This document shows positions 42,938-50,229 of a DNA stretch of 64,000 bases, in pieces. How positions within the stretch are numbered: the stretch's first letter is position 1; the number at the start of each line of letters is the position of its first letter. The DNA comes from an uncultured Lachnoclostridium sp. (GTDB lineage: Bacteria; Bacillota; Clostridia; Lachnospirales; Lachnospiraceae). The notes under the pieces were generated by a model, which saw only the letters and a program-made list of their open reading frames with translations, had not been told where the DNA came from and did not search any database. Made by a program: the position numbers and the translations under genes. The stretch spans positions 1-64,000 of the forward strand of contig CAOJBY010000020.1 of the NCBI GenBank assembly GCA_948330435.1. Direction: 5' to 3'.

Positions 42938-44863
42938 TCACTGCTCCACCGACGGGAACAGGGAGCTGTCCGTATGGGGCAGGAAGCAGCATGCCACAAA
43001 CTCGTCCATATATCCCGGCTCTGTGGAAAGCTCCAGGTACGTCATATTCTGAGCAAGTTCATAGACTTTCCTCTCCGCTTTCGTGGACAGCAGCATGGCA
43101 TAAGCACCGGACAGAGAGGAATTGCCGATATAATGGTAGCATTCCACCGGAATATCCGGAAACATGCCGATATTGATGGCATTCTGCATATTGATTCCGC
43201 TTCCGATACCGCCGGCCACATAGACCTGCTCAATCATGCTGATATCGAAATCCAGTGTTTTCAGCATAGTGCGGATTGCGGAGAAAATAGCACCCTTGGC
43301 ACGGATAAAGTTGTCAATATCCACCTCCGTAATCTCCACATCTTTTACAGATCCGGACTCTTCCTCAAAAGCCAGTACATAGCTGCCCATTCCGTAGGCA
43401 TCCCGCTTGATCCGCTTTCCGTCCCGGATGAATTTTCCCTTGGGGCTGATAATCTTACACCGGAACAGCTCCGCAATCACATCAATAATACCCGATCCGC
43501 AAAGTCCGATGGGCTTCTCACCCTCATCCCCGATAATGGTAAAATCTGGCTCCATGGTCTCCGCATCAATGGTACATGCCTCGATGGCTCCGTCCGTAGC
43601 ACGCATGCCGCAGCTGATATCGCCACCCTCAAAGGCCGGCCCTGCGGAACAGGCACAGCTCATCATAAAGTCGGAATTGCCGAACACCAGCTCCCCGTTG
43701 GTTCCCAGGTCGATAAAGAGGGAAAACTCCGGCCGATTCCACAGCATACTCACCAGAGTACCCGCCGTAATATCGCCGCCCACATAGCTTCCGATGTTGG
43801 GTGCCATAATAATGTGTGCATCCGGATGAACTTTCAGATTGATATCCGACGCATAAAAAGAGTTTGTCTTAAAAAATGCCGGAATATACGGCTCCATCCG
43901 CAGCGGGTCCGCATTGATTCCCATAAGCAGGTGGTTCATGGTGGTATTGCCCGCTATCGCCAGACGGTAAATATGCCGGGTGCTGATATGGGCGGCCCTG
44001 CACATCTGCTGAATCATTGGATTCAATGTCTCCGCCACGATAGCGTCCTGCAGGCGGGTGCGTCCGCCCTGCTTGGTGGATTCAATGATTCGGTTGATCA
44101 CATCGGCTCCATAACGGATCTGTCCATTTCCGGTGGATGCCTTGGCCAGAATTCTTCCGTCTATCATATCTACCACAACGGCGGACACGGTGGTGGTTCC
44201 GATGTCAACGGCAAGACCTCCCACAATCAAATCCTCATTTGCCCCATACACATCATAAACAAATACATGACGCTGGGCCTGTCCGATGATACACTGGATC
44301 TCAAAATCGCTGCCACGCAGGGTATTGGGCAGCTTTCTAAGGCAGGAATAGGGAATCCGGATATATTGAATTCCTGTCTTCTCCTGCAAAGCCCGGATGA
44401 CACGCTCAATATCCGGCATGGTATCCTCAAGGCTTGGCGGGTCCATTTTAATCCGCACAATGTGAATGTTGTTGTGGAGGGGCAGATCTGCTTCCTCGAT
44501 CTTCCGCTTGGATTCGTCAAAGATCGCAACCTCCTCCGGAGAGCTTAAGTCCGCCACCTTCATGCGGCTGCGGTAGGCGGAGGCGATATCCGGAACCATA
44601 ACCTCCACGTCTCCGGCCACATGACTTACACAGGCTAACCGCCAGCCCTCCTCATACTCCACATCACTGATATGGCGGGTCTTCTTGGAGTCCAGTTTTC
44701 CTTTGATGAATTTTACCTTACATTTTCCGCAGGAAGCATTGCCGGAGCAGGGAGCGTCAATCACTACGTTGGATTTCCGTGCCGTCTCCAGAAGATTCTC
44801 TCCCAGGGCTGTGGACACCGTTACCTGTTCGCCGTCCTCGAATCGAAATACTACATTTGCCAT
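42938..44863 (-). CDS. ASKHA/2Fe-2S corrinoid-activating protein (RACE-like)
   Basis: A 641-residue protein. The N-terminal ferredoxin domain has CSGNASCGKCKVKF plus a later Cys (about residues 39-80). A linker is followed by the ASKHA-fold domain (DUF4445): GGLAVDIGTTTVSAVVVD, LAIAGNTTMNHLLMG, FIDLGTNGELVFGN and VAGGIGSG. Such proteins reduce inactive Co(II) corrinoid proteins with ATP. No corrinoid protein is in the window, so the partner lies elsewhere. Confidence 0.88.
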   Translation of the reverse strand: MANVVFRFEDGEQVTVSTALGENLLETARKSNVVIDAPCSGNASCGKCKVKFIKGKLDSKKTRHISDVEYEEGWRLACVSHVAGDVEVMVPDIASAYRSRMKVADLSSPEEVAIFDESKRKIEEADLPLHNNIHIVRIKMDPPSLEDTMPDIERVIRALQEKTGIQYIRIPYSCLRKLPNTLRGSDFEIQCIIGQAQRHVFVYDVYGANEDLIVGGLAVDIGTTTVSAVVVDMIDGRILAKASTGNGQIRYGADVINRIIESTKQGGRTRLQDAIVAETLNPMIQQMCRAAHISTRHIYRLAIAGNTTMNHLLMGINADPLRMEPYIPAFFKTNSFYASDINLKVHPDAHIIMAPNIGSYVGGDITAGTLVSMLWNRPEFSLFIDLGTNGELVFGNSDFMMSCACSAGPAFEGGDISCGMRATDGAIEACTIDAETMEPDFTIIGDEGEKPIGLCGSGIIDVIAELFRCKIISPKGKFIRDGKRIKRDAYGMGSYVLAFEEESGSVKDVEITEVDIDNFIRAKGAIFSAIRTMLKTLDFDISMIEQVYVAGGIGSGINMQNAINIGMFPDIPVECYHYIGNSSLSGAYAMLLSTKAERKVYELAQNMTYLELSTEPGYMDEFVACCFLPHTDSSLFPSVEQ

Positions 44864-44887
44864 TTACGTTTCCTCCATTCCAGTCCC

Positions 44888-44981
44888 GCAGCACTTCAAT
44901 CAGTACCACTTATACAGAACAATTTCCGACCACCAAATGCATGTGTTCGTAAATCGTTCTGGCACTGCTTGAAGTGCTGCT
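44888..44981. repeat. Dispersed palindromic element, full copy D
   Basis: Outer arms GCAGCACTTCAA and TTGAAGTGCTGC are perfectly complementary; CAGTACC/GGCACTG and AGAACAATTT/AAATCGTTCT pair inside, around a loop with ATGCATGTGTTCG. TTTAAAATTTTTT follows. It lies 25 bases upstream of the RACE-like gene. Between here and 45582, apart from the short decayed ORF and tandem repeat, no gene is seen. Confidence 0.85.
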
Positions 44982-45071
44982 GTCTTTAAAATTTTTTCCT
45001 GAACGTAATCCCATTGGTAAAAGTATACCATACTTTGAGGACTGACTGCAATCAAATGTCCTATTTTATTC

Positions 45072-45316
45072 TTATTCTTCCATATCATCATATTTCGAAT
45101 GAATATCCACCGGCTGTTCCATCGAATCATCCCATATCCACTGTTCATCCTCATACCTGTAGCAATATACGCCCACGTCACCGGACTGTATCCAGATATT
45201 GTAAGTATCTGATTCCCAACAGATTCCCCAAAATTCACGGGCTCTTGCCGTATAAAATTCAAATATCTTCTCTTCTGTTTCCGTTTTATAGATACAGACC
45301 TTTATGTGATCGACAT
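45072..45316 (-). pseudogene. Small acidic protein, frame broken at its 5' end
   Basis: An 80-codon reading frame (VDHIKVCIYKTETEEKIFEF ... YDDMEE) has strong protein-like composition but no start codon. The only ATG (45316, behind AAGGAGG with 6 bases spacing) is in another frame and meets a stop after four codons. One base added between ATG and GAT would give M-S/D-HIKVCIYK. Either a one-base loss has inactivated the gene or the assembly has an indel. Rich in Trp and Tyr; family not recognised. Confidence 0.5.
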
Positions 45317-45334
45317 CAGAACCTCCTTACACCT

Positions 45335-45380
45335 TTTGTCCCTCTTTGTCCCTCTTTGTCCCTCTTTGTCCCACTTTGTC
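45335..45380. repeat. 10-bp tandem repeat
   Basis: Four and a half copies of CCTCTTTGTC, the last with one change (CCACTTTGTC), just upstream of the small broken gene's ribosome site. Copy number could vary by slippage and alter spacing to a promoter. Confidence 0.8.
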
Positions 45381-45581
45381 TACAATTGTTATTTTTTCTG
45401 AATATTTATTCCATTTTCTTATAATCATAATACAATAATAACTTATTCTTCATATTTTTGTAATATTTTTTGTGTATACTGAGAGAAACTTAGAAATCCA
45501 AAAAATACCCTTATCGATTCAATCTCAATGACAAGTATGAGAGTTTTCGAAAATGTTGTGTAACAGAAACGGGAGGGGCCT

Positions 45582-46085
45582 ATGAAAAGAATTACCTTAA
45601 CATCTCTTATAATTCTGGCAGCGATCACATGTTCCGTTGTGCCCGTCAAAAAAGAAGTGCTGGCAGCCAATTCCACGGCGGAAGAAATCTTTTATATAGA
45701 AAGCGGAATCCTCTCAGCTATCAAACTTTCTGCCAAAAACTCCTCTCCCGTTCAGTTGTCTTATGTAAGCTTGGCAGAACGGGAAAAGTGGATTCTGGAT
45801 GAAGTGCTCTCCGACTATGTGTCTGAGGCCGTAGTAGAATTAGCGGAGTCCGGCTTTGATTATATCATTGGTGACTGGATGGATCGGGAAGCTTACACCT
45901 GTCTCATTCTGGAAAAAAAGCTTCCCACCGGAAGCCTTTATACCGCCTGCGGCTACGCAAAAACCGGAAGCGGCTATGTATACTTTGAACTTACCTCCTC
46001 CCAGCCCCTGACAGAGCAGCAGGTACGCAGAGAGGTAGAACGGAATTTTTCCGAAAGCCAGGAGGTTTTGCGGGGAATTTGTTAG
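45582..46085 (+). CDS. Secreted protein of unknown function
   Basis: A 167-residue protein with a clear Sec signal: MKRITL, hydrophobic TSLIILAAITCSVVPV, and a probable cleavage after VLAA (residues 28-30). The mature part is about 135 residues, with one Cys pair (Cys near 108 and the C-terminal Cys) and Tyr-rich strands. No family recognised. GGGAGG lies 5 bases ahead of the ATG. It converges on the DUF4125 gene, whose stop overlaps by 4 bases. Confidence 0.65.
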   Translation: MKRITLTSLIILAAITCSVVPVKKEVLAANSTAEEIFYIESGILSAIKLSAKNSSPVQLSYVSLAEREKWILDEVLSDYVSEAVVELAESGFDYIIGDWMDREAYTCLILEKKLPTGSLYTACGYAKTGSGYVYFELTSSQPLTEQQVRREVERNFSESQEVLRGIC

Positions 46086-46699
46086 GAACGTGCACCTCTT
46101 TTTTCTCCCATTCGCTTCTCCGCTTCCCAAAGGCTTTCATAGCCATATGCCCTTGCCATCTCCTGATAGTTTTCCCTCACCAGATTCCTTTCCTGCTTTT
46201 TGCATTCCCCAAGAAAAAGCAGGAAAGCTTCCAGTGAAGTCTCGGAATATGTCTTGAGTTCTCCCCTCAGATAGGTTTCTATGGATACATCACCCATTTT
46301 GTCCTGGCTGCTTCGAAGAGGACGTCCGCCGGACATAATGTTTGGAATCTGCTTTTCAACCTCTTCATACCAGCCCATATGGATTCCGATAATCTGCTCC
46401 AGCAAATCTGTCTCCCTTTCGCTTTTTGACGGAAGCAGGTCTTGAATCGCAGCAAAACCCTGCGGGTCATAATTTTCCATCATATAGCCGTATTTTTCCG
46501 CCACCATATTCCGTCCCTGATTTTTGGCTTCACAGAGATCTGCATAATATTGCTTCAACACAGCCTGGGACATCACTTTCCACTGACTCTCCCGCATCAG
46601 GTAAAAAGTTCTCTTATCATCCTGGCAGGATGCACGCCCTCCAATATTCTGTGTCTTTTGAAACATTTCCCATTCCAGTTCAAGAATCTCTTCTATCAT
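46082..46699 (-). CDS. DUF4125 family protein
   Basis: A 205-residue protein. EWEMFQKTQNIGGRASCQDD and FYLMRESQWKVMS match the family start, followed by a long helical part. ATG 46699 overlaps the upstream stop (ATGA), suggesting translational coupling; an ATG at 46708 is possible. No enzymatic motif. It forms a cassette with the DUF4037 and TPR genes. Confidence 0.7.
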   Translation of the reverse strand: MIEEILELEWEMFQKTQNIGGRASCQDDKRTFYLMRESQWKVMSQAVLKQYYADLCEAKNQGRNMVAEKYGYMMENYDPQGFAAIQDLLPSKSERETDLLEQIIGIHMGWYEEVEKQIPNIMSGGRPLRSSQDKMGDVSIETYLRGELKTYSETSLEAFLLFLGECKKQERNLVRENYQEMARAYGYESLWEAEKRMGEKRGARS

Positions 46700-47625
46700 T
46701 CCGCCCATGCCCCCCGACTTCTGTATGCTTCATTTTCAATCCGATTCTGCAATTCCTGTGCGTATTCCAGAAAAAAACCGCTTCCCCTGGATAGCTTAAG
46801 TACCCATTCCATGCCTGAAAACAAAAACTCGCACATTTCCTCCATCTTTCCGGCCACTGCATATCCATCCGTTTCTTTTACAATTGCATCGGACCATTTC
46901 TGCCCCTCAGGGCCAAGGAAAGGCAGTTCGCCCAACCCCCGGTGCATCCATTTATAAAAAGGACAATATCTCCGATTTAGCAGGTACAACAGGCGGATGG
47001 CATACTCCAGAAACTCACTCTTTGCCAGTGCCGCAGCCGTCCACTCCCCCCGCTTTACACAGCGGGGATAATTATACTGCCCCGCCTGGGCAATCTTCGT
47101 ACAGCAGTGGGCCATCCGGTGCATCCAGATATCATAAGGATAATAGGCAAGTAAAGACTCCCGAATCCTGGTAAAACTGCCCTCCAGATCCAAAAACACC
47201 TTTCCGTTCACCGCCATAGCAAGAAATGCTTCCGGAATCCGATTCCAGTCTCCAAGACTTTCCGGCAGCCCCTGGCAGCCCAGGAAACTATAGTAGAAGC
47301 TTTCCAGTTCCAGGACTCCCTTTCGTCCTGGCGTAAGTTCTTCCATGGAAGGTACCGGAATCCCCTCATAGGTTCTTGGCAGTTTCGCCAGAAGTTGTTG
47401 AATCTCATGGCCATAGGGATCCATTTTCCTTTTGGGAATCCATATGCAGCACACAGGCGTAAAATCATGATCTCTGGAATAGGCATCATCAAACCCCAGG
47501 CACTCAGAGCCTGGGCCTGCAAGGCCAAATGCTCCGTGAGAAAGCAAGTCATTCTCTGATTGTTGCAGCAAGGGATGCAGTTCTTCCCAAAAGAACCTCT
47601 CCGCAAGTTCCAGCCCTTTTCCCAT
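46696..47625 (-). CDS. DUF4037 family protein (nucleotidyltransferase-like)
   Basis: A 309-residue protein from ATG 47625 (AAAGGGG upstream). GPGSECLGFDDAYSRDHDF near residues 45-62 resembles the GS...DD...D pattern of nucleotidyltransferase folds, and a helical C-terminal part follows. No target is known. It is between a TPR gene and a DUF4125 gene, all on one strand, so the three probably act together. Confidence 0.72.
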   Translation of the reverse strand: MGKGLELAERFFWEELHPLLQQSENDLLSHGAFGLAGPGSECLGFDDAYSRDHDFTPVCCIWIPKRKMDPYGHEIQQLLAKLPRTYEGIPVPSMEELTPGRKGVLELESFYYSFLGCQGLPESLGDWNRIPEAFLAMAVNGKVFLDLEGSFTRIRESLLAYYPYDIWMHRMAHCCTKIAQAGQYNYPRCVKRGEWTAAALAKSEFLEYAIRLLYLLNRRYCPFYKWMHRGLGELPFLGPEGQKWSDAIVKETDGYAVAGKMEEMCEFLFSGMEWVLKLSRGSGFFLEYAQELQNRIENEAYRSRGAWAE

Positions 47626-47657
47626 ACCCACTTCCCCTTTCACAGTAATACTTTAAC

Positions 47658-48455
47658 CTACAGGCTCGTTTCGATAAATTGTATATTTTTCTCGATATTC
47701 ACACAGGCTTCACTGCTTCCGCCAAGCTTCCTTTCACATATTCCATAAGCCTGCCGGAATATTTCTATGGCCTCCAACGTCCTGCCCATCCGATAATACA
47801 AGGAAGCTTTCTGATTCAGCAGGGAAGCATACAGCGTCTGCTCCGTTAAGCCTGCAATCCTTACCTCTTCTTCTGCTTCTATCATCAGTTTCTCTGATCT
47901 CTCATACTTTCCCCATGCCAGATAAACCGCCGACAGGTTGCCAAGTGTCGTTATATACTCTCCACTGTATGCCGGATCCTCTTTTAAAAGTTCCCTGCTT
48001 TCCAGGTGCAGCCTCTCCGCCTCTTCCCATCTCTTCTGATCCTGATACAAGATCCCCAGATTATTGCAGATGCTGGCATAAACGTAATCTTTTTTATCCA
48101 GAAGTTCTCTTGCTTCCAGGTAGAGGGTCTCGCTTTTCTCCAGATCCCCCGCAAAGCGGTAAGCCCCTGCCAGATTTACAAGGGCCGTAATATAATTGGC
48201 ACGGTCCTTTCTTGTTTTCAGCAGTTCTTTTACTTCTAACAGCTGTTTTACCGCTTCCTCCGGCTTTCCGATATACTTTAAAAGCCCGCCATACTCACTC
48301 TGCAATTCGATATGACGGTCACTTCCAATGCCATACTGCTCTTTGGCAAGTTCTACCGCTTCTTTCAAAAAGCTCACCTCGCCAAGCACATCACCGTCCG
48401 CTTCCAACTGTCTGATTTTTTCTTCTAACTCTCTTAATCTGTCGATTCTATTCAC
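47658..48455 (-). CDS. Tetratricopeptide repeat protein
   Basis: A 265-residue all-helical protein from a GTG start. About six TPR units of 34-42 residues are visible (KEAVELAKEQYGIGSDRHIE, EKSETLYLEARELLDKKDYV, EEAERLHLESRELLKEDPAY, TLEAIEIFRQAYGICERKLG). No signal peptide, so a cytoplasmic scaffold. It overlaps the end of the glmM remnant by 8 bases and precedes DUF4037. Confidence 0.8.
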   Translation of the reverse strand: MNRIDRLRELEEKIRQLEADGDVLGEVSFLKEAVELAKEQYGIGSDRHIELQSEYGGLLKYIGKPEEAVKQLLEVKELLKTRKDRANYITALVNLAGAYRFAGDLEKSETLYLEARELLDKKDYVYASICNNLGILYQDQKRWEEAERLHLESRELLKEDPAYSGEYITTLGNLSAVYLAWGKYERSEKLMIEAEEEVRIAGLTEQTLYASLLNQKASLYYRMGRTLEAIEIFRQAYGICERKLGGSSEACVNIEKNIQFIETSL

Positions 48456-49187
48456 ACAATCCCTGCTCTTTCATTACGTGGAGAAGTTCATCCATACACC
48501 TTTCACAAAGCCGCATATCCGGTGCTTCTACCAGAAGACGAATAAGAGGCTCCGTACCGCTTGCTCGAACCAATATTCGTCCATCTCCCTTAAACTCCTC
48601 CTCCAAAGTCTCTATCCTTTTTCGCAGTACAGGATTCTCCTGGGCCTTAAGCTTATCCTTTACCCGTACATTCAAAAGCTTCTGGGGGTAAGTTTTATAG
48701 TCTTCTGTCAATTGAGAAAAAATTCCTTTTCTTGCAAGAGCACGATGAAGTCCAAGATTGGACATAACCGTAGCCACCACCGTATCATGGGCAAGGCTGC
48801 CCTTTTCTTTTAAGTAGCTTCCACAGATATAGAGAATCCGATCACCATCAACTACCTGGCCTTTCTCGTCCACGGCAATACATCGGTCCGCATCACCGTC
48901 AAAAGCAAAGCCAGCGTCCAGCTTTTCCTTTCGTACATATGCCTGCATGGCTTCTATGTGGGTGGATCCGCAGTCTACATTTACATTCAGGCCATCCGGT
49001 TCATTGTGTATCACATAGGTTCTGGCCCCTATGGCGTCAAATACACTTTTTGCAAAGGCACTGGAAGCCCCATTGGCACAATCCAGTCCGATTTGCATTC
49101 CTTTCAGAGACTGTCTAGCCGTGGAGATCAAATACCCCACATAACGGTTTCTTCCCCCCGAAAGCCATCTGTTCCAAAATATTTCAT
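48448..49187 (-). pseudogene. glmM: Phosphoglucosamine mutase remnant (deleted and frameshifted)
   Basis: ATG 49187 starts MKYFGTDGFRGEE, the exact GlmM N-terminus, then the frame breaks near 49145. The other frame continues with VGYLISTARQSLKGMQIGLD, DGDADRCIAVDEKGQVVDGD and VRASGTEPLIRLL, which are the GlmM second and fourth domains. Missing are the catalytic-Ser region (about 140 residues) and most of domain 3, between GLHRALARKGI and YKTYPQKLLN. It cannot be active; an intact glmM must exist elsewhere. The 3-base gap to the activase gene suggests it once shared that operon. Confidence 0.85.
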
Positions 49188-49189
49188 AT

Positions 49190-50095
49190 TCAGCCTCCCA
49201 CTGTCACAGCCAATCTTTCCTTTTTGGCAAGTTCTTTCAGTTTCTCCACCTGGTCCTCACTATACTCCTGTATCTCCAAAAGTTCATAAGGAATTCCTAA
49301 GGCTTGATATTTTCCCACTCCCAGACGGTGATAAGGAAGAAGATCCGTCTGTCTGACCGCATCCCCTAAGGACCTTACAAACCGGAATCGTTCCAGTACA
49401 TCTTCCCTTTGATCATTCACACCGGGAACCAAAACCAGCCGAATATGCATATTTTTTTTCATTCCGGCAATCTTACGGGCATTTTCCAGTATCCGCTCAT
49501 TGCCCACGCCGGTACATGCCCAGTGCAGACCGCTGTCAAAGGCCTTAATGTCGTAAAGAATCAGATCTGCCAGTTCAAGCAACGGGAGCACCCTCTCGTA
49601 TTCCCAATTCCCGGCCGTATCCAGTGCCATGTGTATGCCATCCTCTTTCAGCAGTCTCATGACTTCCAGAAGAAAATCCCTCTGCTGGCAGGCTTCCCCA
49701 CCAGAAAAGGTAACTCCTCCGCCGGAACTTCTGTAAAAAATTATATCACGATTCAATTTTCGCCGCAACTCTTCCACCCCTATCTCCTGTCCTCGTTCCT
49801 CGTAGGCATCATAGGGGCAGATCTCAACCATATCATTGAGATTGGTGCACAATTTCCGGTCAATCACGCATCCCTCTTCCGTAAGGCGGATGGAGAACGG
49901 CGGGGCGGCCTGAACACAGGTGCCGCACCCCATGCATTTCTGTTTGTGATACATGATTTTCTTCCCCGGCAGGATCGTCTCCGGATTGGCACACCACTTG
50001 CAATGGAGATTGCATCCCATGAAAAATACCGTGGTGCGTATTCCCGGACCGTCCTTGGTGGAATAATGCTGAATCTGTGAAATCAGGCCTTTCAT
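49190..50095 (-). CDS. Glycyl-radical enzyme activase (PflA-like radical SAM)
   Basis: About 301 residues. GCNLHCKWC is the radical SAM CxxxCxxC; CMGCGTCVQ and a later Cys pair form the extra ferredoxin insert of activases outside the PflA type proper. GGGVTFSGGEACQQ is the SAM-binding GGE motif. It makes the glycyl radical of the enzyme encoded upstream. ATG 50095 has AAAGG nine bases before; ATG 50104 is too close to it. Confidence 0.88.
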   Translation of the reverse strand: MKGLISQIQHYSTKDGPGIRTTVFFMGCNLHCKWCANPETILPGKKIMYHKQKCMGCGTCVQAAPPFSIRLTEEGCVIDRKLCTNLNDMVEICPYDAYEERGQEIGVEELRRKLNRDIIFYRSSGGGVTFSGGEACQQRDFLLEVMRLLKEDGIHMALDTAGNWEYERVLPLLELADLILYDIKAFDSGLHWACTGVGNERILENARKIAGMKKNMHIRLVLVPGVNDQREDVLERFRFVRSLGDAVRQTDLLPYHRLGVGKYQALGIPYELLEIQEYSEDQVEKLKELAKKERLAVTVGG

Positions 50096-50114
50096 CCGTC
50101 TCATCCTTTCTATT

Positions 50115-50227
50115 GTAAGTTCCGTAAGACCCGTTCCTGTACCCCTTACTTAGAAGAATTTCCGGCCACCAATACATGTGTCCATAAATTCTTCTGGCAC
50201 TGTCAGGGTCTTACTGTTTAAGTCCCG
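50115..50227. repeat. Dispersed palindromic element, full copy B
   Basis: GTAAGACCC pairs with GGGTCTTAC, AGAAGAATTT with AAATTCTTCT, and the loop reads CCGGCCACC...ATGTGTCC. AAGTTCCG and AAGTCCCG mark the two ends. It fills the gap between the glycyl-radical enzyme stop and its activase. Confidence 0.85.
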
Positions 50228-50229
50228 TT

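Noticed and set aside
42974..44548. Long 524-codon plus-strand frame
   Set aside because: It lies wholly antisense to the RACE-like gene, has low-complexity His/Arg composition and no ribosome site.
44900..45262. 120-codon minus-strand frame
   Set aside because: It runs through the palindromic element and overlaps the better protein-like frame at 45072-45314; composition is not protein-like.
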